Notes: generated by a model not told the origin, from the letters alone. A stretch of 64,000 nt of DNA from Kaistia geumhonensis (GCF_030815145.1 NZ_JAUSWJ010000001.1:3364001-3428000); one strand, 5' to 3'; positions 52,021 to 61,164 are shown, numbered from the stretch's first letter. Numbers and translations are program-made.

Positions 52021-52078
52021 CGCACATCACTGCGCCGGTCCCGCTCGCGCGGGGCCGGCAAGGCCGGAGGAGACGGCG

Positions 52079-52942
52079 ATGGACAGTGGCGATCGCAAGG
52101 CGGCGGATGGGGCGACACAGCCGCGACGGGTTCTGGTTCGCCGGCACTCCGGGACGGTGCGGGTGACGCACTGGGTCAACGTGCTCTGTTTCGGCATTCT
52201 GCTGATGAGCGGACTGCAGATCTTCAACGCCCATCCGGAGCTCTACTGGGGCCACTATGGCGCAGATGCCGACTGGTCCTTCCTGGCGCTCGAGGCGAAG
52301 CGGGGCGAGGGCGGTGCGATCGAGGGGGTGACGCGCATCGGCGCGCTGGAGATCCCGACCACGGGCGTGCTCGGCGCGTCCAAGGTCAATGGCGAGATTC
52401 GGCCGCGCGGATTTCCGAACGTCGCGACACTGCCGGGCTTTCGCGATCTCGCCGAGGGTCGACGCTGGCATTTCTTCTTCGCCTGGCTGTTCGTCATCAA
52501 CGGCTTCGCCTATCTCGTCTACGGCTTCCTGGCAGGCCATTTCCGTCGCGATCTCGCGCCGAGCCGGGATCAGCTGACGCCGCGCCATCTCTGGCACGAG
52601 ATCGCCACCCATGCCCGGCTGCGCTTCCCGAAAGGCGAGGAGGCGCGGCGCTACAACGCTCTGCAGAAGTTGGCCTATTGCGGCGTCGCCTTCGTGCTGC
52701 TGCCGGTCATGGTGCTGACCGGGCTGACGATGTCGCCCGGCATGGATGCGGCGCTGCCCTGGCTCGTCGATCTCTTCGGCGGCCGCCAGTCGGCGCGAAG
52801 CCTGCATTTCATTGCCGCGACGCTGCTCGTCCTCTTCGTCGTGATCCATCTCGCGATGGTGTTCGCGTCCGGCCTCTTCAACAATCTCCGCTCGATGATC
52901 ACCGGGCGCTACGCGATCGAGACCAGGGAGCCCAAGTCGTGA
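52079..52942 (+). CDS. Cytochrome b561-type membrane protein, electron donor to the molybdoenzyme
   Basis: 287 residues with four to five helices carrying candidate haem-ligand His: RVTHWVNVLCFGILLMSG, RRWHFFFAWLFVINGFAYLVYG, SARSLHFIAATLLVLFVVIHLAMVF. A 60-residue periplasmic insert follows the first helix (QIFNAHPELYWG...). It would pass quinol electrons to the periplasmic molybdopterin protein encoded next, whose GTG start overlaps its stop (GTGA). It takes the place of MsrQ/YedZ, but it belongs to the b561 (cytochrome b/b6-like) family rather than the ferric-reductase-like MsrQ family. Confidence 0.88.
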   Translation: MDSGDRKAADGATQPRRVLVRRHSGTVRVTHWVNVLCFGILLMSGLQIFNAHPELYWGHYGADADWSFLALEAKRGEGGAIEGVTRIGALEIPTTGVLGASKVNGEIRPRGFPNVATLPGFRDLAEGRRWHFFFAWLFVINGFAYLVYGFLAGHFRRDLAPSRDQLTPRHLWHEIATHARLRFPKGEEARRYNALQKLAYCGVAFVLLPVMVLTGLTMSPGMDAALPWLVDLFGGRQSARSLHFIAATLLVLFVVIHLAMVFASGLFNNLRSMITGRYAIETREPKS

Positions 52943-53715
52943 CCATCCGCATCGACCGCCGCCGCCTCCTGACCGGCGCCGGCGTAACCGCTGCCGCCGC
53001 TGCCCTCTCCGCCTGCGCGCCGCTTTCGGCGAGCGACGGTATCCGCAGCGTCCTCGACATGGCCGAACAGCTGACGATGCGCGCCCAGCGGCTGCTCCTC
53101 TCCGGCGATGCCCTCGCCCGCGAATTCACCGAGGCCGACCTGTCGCCCGTCTTCAAGTCGAACGGCACGCACAATCCCGACGACGAGGCCTATCAGCGGC
53201 TTGCCGAGGGCGGCTTCGCCGACTGGCGGCTTCAGGTCGATGGCATGGTCGAGCGGCCGCTCTCCCTGTCGCTCGCCGATCTTCGGGCGATGCCGGCGCG
53301 GACGCAGATCACCCGCCACGACTGTGTCGAGGGCTGGAGCGCGATCGGCAAATGGACCGGCGTGCCGCTCGCTTTGGTGCTCAAGGCCGCTGGCCTTCGC
53401 CCTGGTGCGCGCTATGTCGTGTTCCATTGCGCCGACGAGTACGAGAAGACGCTCGATGGCAGCGGCCGCTACTATGAGAGTATCGATCTCGTGGATGCGT
53501 TCCACCCTCAGACGATCCTCGCCTATGGCATGAACGGCCGCGACCTGCCCATCGCGCATGGCGCGCCGCTGCGGCTCCGGGTCGAGCGGCAGCTCGGCTA
53601 CAAACAGGCCAAGTATCTGATGCGGCTCGAGATCGTCGACAGCTTCGCCCGCTTCTACCGCGGCAAGGGCGGCTTCTGGGAAGACCGTGGCTATGAATGG
53701 TATGCCGGCATCTGA
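52939..53715 (+). CDS. YedY/MsrP-like molybdopterin oxidoreductase, exported
   Basis: 258 residues, a single sulfite-oxidase-type molybdopterin domain. RIDRRRLLTGAGVTAAAAALSAC is a Tat-like leader with a lipobox (LSAC), so it may be a periplasmic lipoprotein. The molybdenum-binding Cys lies in ITRHDCVEGWSAIGKWTGVPL, and YVVFHCADEY..YYESIDLVDAFHPQTILAYGMNGRDLP and PLRLRVERQLGYKQAKYL follow. The likely reaction is reduction of methionine sulfoxide in periplasmic proteins using electrons from the b561 gene product. The start is GTG at 52939 (GTGA overlap). The neighbouring MsrA and Met-rich protein support this role. Confidence 0.87.
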   Translation: MTIRIDRRRLLTGAGVTAAAAALSACAPLSASDGIRSVLDMAEQLTMRAQRLLLSGDALAREFTEADLSPVFKSNGTHNPDDEAYQRLAEGGFADWRLQVDGMVERPLSLSLADLRAMPARTQITRHDCVEGWSAIGKWTGVPLALVLKAAGLRPGARYVVFHCADEYEKTLDGSGRYYESIDLVDAFHPQTILAYGMNGRDLPIAHGAPLRLRVERQLGYKQAKYLMRLEIVDSFARFYRGKGGFWEDRGYEWYAGI

Positions 53716-53749
53716 CGCGATTGGCCGGCTGACGAGAAAGGACTTCGTC

Positions 53750-54481
53750 ATGATGAGAATGGCAGCGCGGATACGCGACATCCGGATACCACTTCTCCTC
53801 GCCGGCGCTCTGGTTGCAGCCGGCCTCGCCGCCTCCGGCGTGGTCGGAACGGCGAGGGCCGACGGCGAGGCCTTCGTGATCCCGCCGCCGGTAGTCGACG
53901 AGGCCGCAAAGAGCGGCCCGGAGACGGCGGTGCTGGCCGGCGGCTGCTTCTGGGGCGTGCAGGGCGTCTTCCAGCATGTGAAGGGCGTCTCGCGCGCAGT
54001 GTCTGGTTATTCCGGCGGCGACGCGTCGACTGCGCAATATTCCGTCGTCGGCTCGGGCAGGACAGGCCATGCCGAAGCCGTCGCGGTCACCTTCGATCCC
54101 AAGGTGATCAGCTATGGCGAAATCCTGCAGATCTATTTCTCGGTCGCGCATGACCCGACCCAGCTCAACCGACAGGGCCCCGACACCGGAACGCAGTATC
54201 GCTCGGCGATCTTCGCGAAGGATGCGGCGCAGCGGAAGGTGGCGGAGGCCTATGTGGCGCAACTGGACAAGACCGGTGCCTATCCGGCGAAAATCGTCAC
54301 CGAGATCGCTCCGCTGAAGGGCTTCTACCCGGCCGAGGCTTATCACCAGGACTTCCTGACGCTGAACCCGACCTATCCCTATATCGTCTACAACGATCTG
54401 CCGAAGATCGAGAACCTCAGGAAGTTGTTCCCGGATCGCTATCGCGACAAGCCGGTCCTCGTTTCCGACGCGAAGAGCTGA
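53750..54481 (+). CDS. msrA: Peptide-methionine (S)-S-oxide reductase MsrA, exported
   Basis: 243 residues. An N-terminal signal or anchor (IPLLLAGALVAAGLAASGVVGTARA) precedes the MsrA domain: ETAVLAGGCFWGVQGVFQHVKGV with the catalytic Cys, SGYSGGD, GHAEAVAVTFDPKVISYGEILQIYFSVAHDPTQLNRQGPDTGTQYRS and AEAYHQDFL. It reduces S-methionine sulfoxide and, unlike most MsrA, should act in the periplasm. AAGGA 7 nt before the ATG at 53750 decides the start; the frame extends 63 bp further upstream into the molybdoenzyme gene. It is the fourth gene of the oxidative-repair operon. Confidence 0.93.
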   Translation: MMRMAARIRDIRIPLLLAGALVAAGLAASGVVGTARADGEAFVIPPPVVDEAAKSGPETAVLAGGCFWGVQGVFQHVKGVSRAVSGYSGGDASTAQYSVVGSGRTGHAEAVAVTFDPKVISYGEILQIYFSVAHDPTQLNRQGPDTGTQYRSAIFAKDAAQRKVAEAYVAQLDKTGAYPAKIVTEIAPLKGFYPAEAYHQDFLTLNPTYPYIVYNDLPKIENLRKLFPDRYRDKPVLVSDAKS

Positions 54482-54488
54482 GTCGCGA

Positions 54489-54536
54489 CGTCCCCGCCCG
54501 TTCTCCCCCGCGAAGCGGGAAGGTGGAGCGGGGACG
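54489..54536. terminator. Nested hairpin between convergent msrA and msrB
   Basis: CGTCCCCGC (54489-54497) is the inverse of GCGGGGACG (54528-54536), and within it CCCGC-GAA-GCGGG forms a second stem. It lies between two convergent stops. U-runs are weak on both sides (ATTTCG on plus), so it is a possible bidirectional terminator or a dispersed intergenic palindrome. Confidence 0.5.
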
Positions 54537-54560
54537 ATTTCGTCACGGGCGCGGCATGTC

Positions 54561-55046
54561 TCACGCGCTGCCGGGCGTGAAGGCGAGGGCGACGCCGTTC
54601 ATGCAATAGCGAAGGCCCGTCGGCTTCGGGCCGTCGTCGAAGACATGGCCGAGATGGCCGCCGCAGCGGGCGCAATGGACTTCGGTGCGGACCATGCCGA
54701 AGGAGGTGTCGGACGTCGTGCCGACCGCCTTCGGCAGCGGCTGCCAGAAGCTCGGCCAGCCCGTGCCGCTGTCGAACTTCGTCGTCGACGAGAAGAGTGG
54801 CAGCGCGCAGCCGGCACAGGCGAAGGTTCCGGCGCGATGCTCTTCGAGCAGCGGGCTCGTATAGGGCCGTTCCGTGGCCTCCTCGCGCAGCACTGCGAAC
54901 TGGGCGGGCGTCAGGCGCTTCCGCCATTCCGCCTCGGTCAGCGTGACCTCATAGGTCCCGCCCGCCGCGGCCGAAGCGAAACGCCCGAAGGCGCCTGCAC
55001 CGATCGCAGCGACGCCGGCACCGATCAGCAATCTGCGGGTGATCAT
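54561..55046 (-). CDS. msrB: Peptide-methionine (R)-S-oxide reductase MsrB, exported
   Basis: 161 residues. ITRRLLIGAGVAAIGAGAFGRFASAAA is an export signal, Tat-like in its RR start. The MsrB domain has the two zinc CxxC pairs (CAGC, CARC), SGTGWPSFWQPL and the catalytic RYCMNG. It repairs R-methionine sulfoxide, the isomer MsrA cannot reduce, and is likewise periplasmic. GGAG precedes the ATG at 55046. Convergent with msrA, it completes a full periplasmic Met-SO repair set with the molybdoenzyme. Confidence 0.93.
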   Translation of the reverse strand: MITRRLLIGAGVAAIGAGAFGRFASAAAGGTYEVTLTEAEWRKRLTPAQFAVLREEATERPYTSPLLEEHRAGTFACAGCALPLFSSTTKFDSGTGWPSFWQPLPKAVGTTSDTSFGMVRTEVHCARCGGHLGHVFDDGPKPTGLRYCMNGVALAFTPGSA

Positions 55047-55151
55047 TGCGCGTCTCCATCTGGCTCGTGAGCCGAAGGGCTCCCATGTGGCCATACGCAG
55101 CGCCGACGCCGAACGTGACGGCGGCGGGATCGGATCACCGACAGTTGATCG

Positions 55152-55478
55152 TCAGCGGACGGAGGAGAAGGCGGTCGGTTGCAGCAACTGGCTGGAGACG
55201 TTCGCGACGATCGGTCCGTTGCGCTCGGTATGGTCGCGGCCGCTGACCCAGTCCGGATCCTTGATGAAGGCGGTCCACTTCGTCTCGCGCTCGGCGAGCG
55301 ATTCCCAGGCGAGAAGATAGGTGAGCTGGTTGTTCGATTCGCCGATCATCGTGGTCCAAAAACCGGCCTGGCGAATTCCGTGCTTGTCCCAGAGGGCGAG
55401 CGTCAGGTTCTGGAAGCGGGCGAGCAGGTCGGGAAGTCGGCCGGGCGGGCTCGTATAGATGCGCAGTTCGTAGATCAC
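55152..55478 (-). CDS. NIPSNAP family protein
   Basis: 108 residues. VIYELRIYTSPPGRLPDLLARFQNLTLALWDKHGIRQAGFWTTMIGESNNQLTYLLAWESLAERETKWTAFIKDPDW is the NIPSNAP domain, a ferredoxin-like dimeric alpha/beta barrel fold. Family members occur in catabolic clusters and are of uncertain enzymatic role. The start is GTG at 55478, with AGAGGA 6-7 nt upstream. Confidence 0.88.
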   Translation of the reverse strand: MIYELRIYTSPPGRLPDLLARFQNLTLALWDKHGIRQAGFWTTMIGESNNQLTYLLAWESLAERETKWTAFIKDPDWVSGRDHTERNGPIVANVSSQLLQPTAFSSVR

Positions 55479-55607
55479 GGCGGTTCCTCTCCTCAGATCG
55501 CAAGGCGGCGAGAATGGCCGAGCACGCCTTGTCGGACAAGTCCCCGCCGGCACTGGTGCAGCGGCGATGGACGGGGCATTCTCGGCCCGTGTTGGAGGAG
55601 GAAGGTC

Positions 55608-56174
55608 ATGTTCGAAGGACGCTGGCTGAACGAGCCGCCGCATGTGCGGCACGAGGGCGGGGCGCTCATTGTCCGCACGGGCCGCGAAACCGACTGGTGG
55701 AACAACACGTTCTACGGCTTCCTGCACCTCTCGGGACATTTTCTCGGCCGCGAGGCGCAGGGCGATGCGACGCTGGTCGTCACCTTCTCAGCGTCCTTCA
55801 CTCAGCAATATGACCAGGCCGGCGCGATGATCCATGTCGACGACCGCACCTGGATGAAATGCGGCATCGAGTTCACGGAAGGCACGGCGAAGTTCTCGGT
55901 CGTGGTGACGCGGAACGACCAGTCCGACTGGTCCGTCCGGCCCTGGCACGGCGATCCCCATGGCCCGGTGACGTTGCGCGTGACGCGCCACGCCGAAGCG
56001 CTGCGCATCGACGTGCTCGAAGACGGGGCTTGGCATCTGGTGCGCCTCGCCTTCCTGCCGATGCCCGCCACGGTCTCCTGGGGGCCGATGGCCTGCTCGC
56101 CGAGCGGCGAGGGGCTCGAGGTGCGCTTCACGCGCCTCGAGCTTGGATCCGCGATCGAACGCGAGATGGTCTAG
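55608..56174 (+). CDS. DUF1349 family protein (beta-jellyroll, lectin-like)
   Basis: 188 residues without a signal peptide. The DUF1349 pattern is visible: RTGRETDWWNNTFYGFLHLSGHFLGREAQGDATLVVTFSASFTQQYDQAGAMIHVDDRTWMKCGIEF, then FSVVVTRNDQSDWSVRPW and a closing GPMACSPSGEGLEVRFTRLEL. This is a concanavalin-like fold of unknown substrate, often found near sugar metabolism genes. GGAGGAGGAAGG lies upstream of the ATG. Its stop shares a CTAG palindrome with the convergent amidohydrolase stop. Confidence 0.88.
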   Translation: MFEGRWLNEPPHVRHEGGALIVRTGRETDWWNNTFYGFLHLSGHFLGREAQGDATLVVTFSASFTQQYDQAGAMIHVDDRTWMKCGIEFTEGTAKFSVVVTRNDQSDWSVRPWHGDPHGPVTLRVTRHAEALRIDVLEDGAWHLVRLAFLPMPATVSWGPMACSPSGEGLEVRFTRLELGSAIEREMV

Positions 56175-57454
56175 GCGGCCGTCAGCAGGCCCGCATCGTC
56201 GCGGACGGGGCGACCCGACTGGAGCACCGCGACGACGCGGTTCTCCTCCTGGGCGAAGCATTCGAGGCCTGAAAGCGGATTGGCATCGACGACGACGAGA
56301 TCGGCAAAGGCGCCCTCGGCGATGACGCCGACCTTGCCGTCCATGCGGATGATCTTGGCGTTGTTCACCGTCGCGTGGCGCAGCGCCTCGGCGGGACCGC
56401 AGACCGTCTGGTGGATGAGCAGGCCGTCCGCCTGATAGCTTTTCGGTGACCAGCAGAGATCGGTGCCGTAGCCGATATTGACGCCGTTCCGCAGCGCGAC
56501 TTCCAGCGATTTGAGGCCGCTCGCCAGTACCTCGGCGTTCTTCTCCTGATTTTCCTCAGACCAGCCGAAACCCATGCCATAGATCGCATCGGCCTCGTAG
56601 GTGATGAGGGTCGGCACGAGATGCGCCTCGCGCTCGGCCATCAGCTTCGCGGTCTCGTCGGTGAGGAAGTTGCCGTGCTCGATCGAGCGGACGCCGCAGG
56701 AGACGGCGCGTCGGATGCCGATGTCGCTGTAGACATGCGCCATGACATAGCGCCCCGAACGCGTCGCCTCGTCGGCGATGGCGGTGATCTCCTCCAGCGA
56801 ATATTGCGGATGGACCAGCTTGTCGCCCGGCGAGGAAACGCCGCCGCCGGCCATGATCTTGATGTGGTCGCAGCCCTGGCGAATGTTCTCGCGCACGGCC
56901 TTGCGAACCTCGTCGACGCCATCGGCGATGATGCCGACGCCGCCGAGCGCCTCGCCGCAATTGCAGAACTCGGCGCGGCCGCGATGATCGCCATGGCCGC
57001 CGGTCTGCGAAAGGATGCGGCCGGCGACGAACATGCGCGGCCCCTTGAAGAGGCCCTTCTCCTGCGCCGCCCTGTGGCCCTGATCGGCGCCGCCGGCGTC
57101 GCGGATGGTCGTGAAGCCGCGATGCAGCATGCCGGAGAGATGCAGGCCCGCGCGCGCCGTCATCTCCGACGGCAGAACCGAGCGGCCGTCGTTGAAGGCG
57201 CCGATATAGACATGCGCATGGCAGTCGATGAGGCCCGGCGAGAGATAGCGCCCGCCAAGATCGACGCGCCTGAGGCCGGGATCGAGGTCCGCCTCGTCCT
57301 TGATCGCGACGATCTTGTCGCCTCCGATCACGACCGCCTTGCCGGTCACGATCGCACCCGCGACGACATCGACGATGTTGGCGCCGGTCAGCGCATAGCT
57401 CGGCAGACCGTCGGGGATCTTGGCGTCCGCAGTCTTCTTCTCAGGACTTGGCAT
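56171..57454 (-). CDS. Amidohydrolase (imidazolonepropionase/prolidase-like)
   Basis: 427 residues, cytoplasmic. The metal-dependent hydrolase pattern is SPGLIDCHAHVYIGAFNDG (HxH), DHIKIMAGGGVSSPGDKLVHPQYS (carboxylated-Lys region), YVMAHVYSDIGIRRAVSCGVRSIEHGNFL (two His) and GYGTDLCW (Asp). It resembles amidohydrolases acting on Xaa-Pro dipeptides or cyclic amides. It overlaps the HyuB stop by 14 bp and is the last gene of the hydantoinase/peptide ABC operon, suggesting that it opens or cleaves the same family of cyclic or N-substituted compounds. Confidence 0.9.
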   Translation of the reverse strand: MPSPEKKTADAKIPDGLPSYALTGANIVDVVAGAIVTGKAVVIGGDKIVAIKDEADLDPGLRRVDLGGRYLSPGLIDCHAHVYIGAFNDGRSVLPSEMTARAGLHLSGMLHRGFTTIRDAGGADQGHRAAQEKGLFKGPRMFVAGRILSQTGGHGDHRGRAEFCNCGEALGGVGIIADGVDEVRKAVRENIRQGCDHIKIMAGGGVSSPGDKLVHPQYSLEEITAIADEATRSGRYVMAHVYSDIGIRRAVSCGVRSIEHGNFLTDETAKLMAEREAHLVPTLITYEADAIYGMGFGWSEENQEKNAEVLASGLKSLEVALRNGVNIGYGTDLCWSPKSYQADGLLIHQTVCGPAEALRHATVNNAKIIRMDGKVGVIAEGAFADLVVVDANPLSGLECFAQEENRVVAVLQSGRPVRDDAGLLTAA

Positions 57455-59117
57455 AGGTTTCCACCTTCACGGGCTCGATGGGTTCGGCCGACGGATCGAC
57501 ATACCCATTCTCGGCATCGTAGCGGGCCGCGGCGGCGTCGCGCTGTGCCGGATCGCCCCAGCCGGAGCCGCCGGCGCTGTAGTTGACGAGGCGCTCGCCC
57601 GTCTTCAGCTTCGCGCGATACATGCCGACCTTCTTCTCGCGCGCCTCGCCGGGCCAGAGGACCATGTGATTGCGAACCGGCGACGGCTCGCCGCCCTTGA
57701 GTCCCCATCCGCCGGTCTTCGACTTCTTCTTCATCGAGATGATCTCGGTGTCACCGACCATGCGGATGGCCCGGCGCACGCCGAGGCCGCCGCGATGCTT
57801 GCCGGGGCCGCCGGAATTCGGGATCAGTTCCAGTCCCTCGTGGAAGAGGTTGGCCTGCCGCTCCAGCACCTCGATCGGAGTGTTGCGCACCGTGCTCGTC
57901 GAGGGATGCTGCAGCGCCGTGGCGCCGTCATGGAGATGGGTGCCGCCCCAGCCGATCCCCTCGTTGTTGCTGATGACGTAGTACTTGCTGGTGCGATGGT
58001 GGCGGCCCATGGCCATGAAGCCCGGCTCGTCGCCGCCGGACGCGGCCGGCAGCCAGTCGATGACCGGCGCCAGCGCCTTGGCGATGAGCTCGAAGGCGAC
58101 CATGTGCGTCCACGGCATGTAGGTCGAGGACGGATAGACGGCGTGGAACATGTTGCCGGGCTCGGCGCGGACGTCGAGCGCCATGAAGTTGCCGTGGTTG
58201 CTGGGCGTCAGCGGCGAGGTCAGATATTTGAAATAGGTCTTCGCCATCGAGACCGTCGCACCATAGGGCACGTTGATCGGCCCTTCCACCATCGGTGCCG
58301 AGCGGTTGTAATCGACGGTCATGCGGTCGTCGGTGATCGTCACGTCGACCGCCATCTTGATCATGTCCGGCGTCACGCCGTCGTCGTCGAGCCATTCCTC
58401 CGCCGACCACGACCCCTTGGGGAGGCCGGCCAGCGCCTGCCGGGTCTTCTCGTCGGCATGGACGAAGAAGGCCTCGATCGCGGCGAGCACGCGCTCGCGG
58501 CCGAACTTCCTGTAGATGTCGCGCACGCAAGCTTCGCCGGTCCTGAGGCAGGCGACCTGCGCGCCGAAATCGCCACGGATCGCCTCGGGAAGACGGGAAT
58601 TCGCCTCCAGTACCTTCCAGAGGTCGGCGTCGAGCTTCCCTTCCTTGATGATGCGCACGCCGGGAAGGATTAGCCCTTCCTGGTGGATGTTCGTCGAGTC
58701 GATGACGTAGCCCGGATCCTTGGCGCCGAGATCGAGCCAGTGCGCGCGCACGCACAGGAACATGTCGATTGCATCGCCGTCGACGAAGACCGGCGACATC
58801 AAAAGCGCATCCGACATGTGCGCCGAGTTCCAGTAGGGATAGTTCAGGATCACGACATCGCCGGGGCGCAGCGAGGCCATGTCCATGTTCTCGATCAGCA
58901 TCTTCAGCGCGTAGTCGTTGCCGCCAATGAACGAGGTGATGCCGGCCGCTTCGGCGACCATGCGTCCTTTCGCATCGGCGATCGAGATGCCGAAATCGAG
59001 CACCTCGTAGATGACCGCGTTGAAGGCCGTGCGCACCAGCGTGCGCCGCATCTGCTCGGCCGCCGAGAAGAACAGGGCCGAGACGATCTCGGTTTCCGCC
59101 GCCTTGCTGATGGTCAT
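57441..59117 (-). CDS. Hydantoinase B / oxoprolinase family subunit
   Basis: 558 residues, the HyuB domain throughout: AAEQMRRTLVRTAFNAVIYEVLDFGISIADAKGRMVAEAAGITSFIGG, LRPGDVVILNYPYWNSAHMSDALLMSPVF, GGDEPGFMAMG and a C-terminal GGPGKHRGGLGVRRAIRMVG. With HyuA it forms an ATP-dependent enzyme that hydrolyses or carboxylates a five-membered cyclic amide or ketone (hydantoin, 5-oxoproline, N-methylhydantoin, acetone/acetophenone relatives). Starts 1 bp after the HyuA stop. Confidence 0.93.
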   Translation of the reverse strand: MTISKAAETEIVSALFFSAAEQMRRTLVRTAFNAVIYEVLDFGISIADAKGRMVAEAAGITSFIGGNDYALKMLIENMDMASLRPGDVVILNYPYWNSAHMSDALLMSPVFVDGDAIDMFLCVRAHWLDLGAKDPGYVIDSTNIHQEGLILPGVRIIKEGKLDADLWKVLEANSRLPEAIRGDFGAQVACLRTGEACVRDIYRKFGRERVLAAIEAFFVHADEKTRQALAGLPKGSWSAEEWLDDDGVTPDMIKMAVDVTITDDRMTVDYNRSAPMVEGPINVPYGATVSMAKTYFKYLTSPLTPSNHGNFMALDVRAEPGNMFHAVYPSSTYMPWTHMVAFELIAKALAPVIDWLPAASGGDEPGFMAMGRHHRTSKYYVISNNEGIGWGGTHLHDGATALQHPSTSTVRNTPIEVLERQANLFHEGLELIPNSGGPGKHRGGLGVRRAIRMVGDTEIISMKKKSKTGGWGLKGGEPSPVRNHMVLWPGEAREKKVGMYRAKLKTGERLVNYSAGGSGWGDPAQRDAAAARYDAENGYVDPSAEPIEPVKVETYAKS

Positions 59118-59118
59118 G

Positions 59119-61152
59119 TCAGGTCTCCGAGCGAGCGATCGAGAGCATGCCGTGCTCGTCGACCGTAAGGGTCTGGTTGCCGTGGATCGCGAGCGACGAG
59201 CCCTCGTCGATCACGAGGAGCGGCCCGGGATAGGCGCGGCCGTGTTCGAGCGCGTCGCGGCTGACCTTCTCGCAGTCGACCATGGCGCCGGCCGCCTGAT
59301 CGAACAGGCGGTGGGGCGCGCTCGCCGTCAGGGTCGACGAGGCGCGAACGCGCGTGGCGAGATCGGGCTTCTCTGCCACGACGACGAGCTTCACCATCAG
59401 CGAGACGATCTCGGCCTCGCTGCGGAAGGTGTGACCGAACCGGTCCTGATGCGTGTCCGAGAAGCGGGTCAGGAAGGTCGCCGCGTCGTCGCCGGGAGCA
59501 TAGGGAATGCTCAACGTGTGCTCCTGGCCGAGGAAGCGGACGCGGGCGAGGAAGGCGACGGACGGCTCGATCGGCCGGCCGACCTTCTCCGCGAGCGCCG
59601 CCGTGCTTCGGTTCCGCAGAGCCTCGGCGGTTTCGGCAAGCGCCGCCATGCTCGCGTCTGAGATCGTCGCGAGCACGGAGACGCTGTCGCTGAAGGAAAG
59701 ATCGCTTGCCAGCATGCCCCAGGCCGAAAAGACCGAGGGGAGCGGCGGGATCACGAGTTCGGGCATCTCCAGCTCGTTCTGCAGCATCGGCCCGAGCAGC
59801 GGGCCGCAGCCGCCAAAACCCAGCATCGAGAACTCGCCGGGATCGAGGCCGCGTTCCAGCATCATCTCCTTGATCGACGAGGCGGTGCGCGAGATCAGCA
59901 CGTCGAAGATCGAGCGGGCCGCATCCTCGACCGAGAGGCCGAGCGGCTCCGCGACATGCGTGCGCAACGCCGTCTCGGCGAGATCGCGGGCGACGTTCAT
60001 CGAGCCGCCCATGAAATTGCCGGTGTCGATATAGCCGAGCACGACGGCTGCGTCGGTCACCGTCGCCTCGGTCCCGCCGCGGCCATAGCAGGCGGGTCCG
60101 GGAACGGCGCCGGCGCTTTCGGGGCCGACGCGCAGCAGCGCATTGTCGATCCAGGCGATCGAGCCGCCGCCGGCGCCGAGCGTGCGAAGGTCGAAGATCG
60201 GTTGCAGGATCGAGAAATTCTCGATGCGCGCCTCGAAGACGTCCATCGGCTCGCCGCCGACGATCAGGCAGGCGTCGAGGCTGGTGCCGCCGACATCGAC
60301 CGAGAGCACATTGCCGCGTCCGGTCTCGCGCGCGACATGCAGGGCTCCAGAGACGCCCCCGGCCGGGCCGGAGAAGACGGTCGCGATCGGTTCGGCTTCC
60401 GCGAGGTCGAAGGTCAGCGCGCCGCCGGACGAGTTCATGACGAATTTCTGGCCGGCAAAGCCCTTTGCCGCCATGCCGCCGGAGACGCGGCCGAGATAGT
60501 TGCGGAGCACCGGCTTGATATAGGCGTCGAGCACTGCCGTGCTGGTGCGCTCATATTCGCGATATTCGTTGGCGATCAGTGCGCCGGCCGAGACCTCGAT
60601 GCCGGGGCAGGCGGCGCGGATGAGTTCGACCGCTTCGCGCTCATGCGCGGTATTGGCATAGGAATGCAGGAAACTGACGGCCAGCGCCGTGCAGCCCGCA
60701 TCCTGCAGCGCCTTGGCGGCGGCGACCACCGCCTCTCGGTCGAGCGGCGTCACTTCGTTGCCCTCGAAGTCCATGCGGCCGGCAACGCCCTTGATGTCGC
60801 GACGCTCGACGATGCGTGGCGGCGGATCGTAGTCGAATCGATACATGTCGGCGAAGTCGACGGCGCCGCGGCCGATCTCGAAGATGTCGCGGAAGCCTTC
60901 GTTGGTGATGATGCCGACGCGGGCGCCCTTGCGCTCAAGGATCGCGTTCAGTCCCAGCGTTGTCCCGTGCACGAAATCGGCGATGTCTGCTGGCGGAAAG
61001 CCGAGCTGGCCGACCGCCGCGACCACGCCCTCGGCCGGATCATGCGGCGTCGTCGGCAGCTTGAAAGCGCGGAGCTGCCGGTTGTCGAGGTCGAAGACGA
61101 CCACGTCGATGAAGGTGCCGCCGATATCGATGGCCAGTTTGTGTCGGCTCAT
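59119..61152 (-). CDS. Hydantoinase A / oxoprolinase family subunit
   Basis: 677 residues. The actin-like ATPase pattern is present: HKLAIDIGGTFIDVVVFD (phosphate 1 loop), DFVHGTTLGLNAILERKGARVGIITNEGFRDIFEIGR, VLSVDVGGTSLDACLI and LGAGGGSIAWID. This is the ATP-binding partner of HyuB. Substrate range in this family is wide, so hydantoin versus oxoproline cannot be decided from motifs alone. It sits 12 bp after the DppF-type ATPase gene in one operon. Confidence 0.93.
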   Translation of the reverse strand: MSRHKLAIDIGGTFIDVVVFDLDNRQLRAFKLPTTPHDPAEGVVAAVGQLGFPPADIADFVHGTTLGLNAILERKGARVGIITNEGFRDIFEIGRGAVDFADMYRFDYDPPPRIVERRDIKGVAGRMDFEGNEVTPLDREAVVAAAKALQDAGCTALAVSFLHSYANTAHEREAVELIRAACPGIEVSAGALIANEYREYERTSTAVLDAYIKPVLRNYLGRVSGGMAAKGFAGQKFVMNSSGGALTFDLAEAEPIATVFSGPAGGVSGALHVARETGRGNVLSVDVGGTSLDACLIVGGEPMDVFEARIENFSILQPIFDLRTLGAGGGSIAWIDNALLRVGPESAGAVPGPACYGRGGTEATVTDAAVVLGYIDTGNFMGGSMNVARDLAETALRTHVAEPLGLSVEDAARSIFDVLISRTASSIKEMMLERGLDPGEFSMLGFGGCGPLLGPMLQNELEMPELVIPPLPSVFSAWGMLASDLSFSDSVSVLATISDASMAALAETAEALRNRSTAALAEKVGRPIEPSVAFLARVRFLGQEHTLSIPYAPGDDAATFLTRFSDTHQDRFGHTFRSEAEIVSLMVKLVVVAEKPDLATRVRASSTLTASAPHRLFDQAAGAMVDCEKVSRDALEHGRAYPGPLLVIDEGSSLAIHGNQTLTVDEHGMLSIARSET

Positions 61153-61164
61153 TTTTGCCTCGGA

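Noticed and set aside
52939..53715. Calling the molybdoenzyme a sulfite oxidase
   Set aside because: Only the molybdopterin domain is present, with no dimerisation or haem domain, and the neighbours are Met-SO repair genes.
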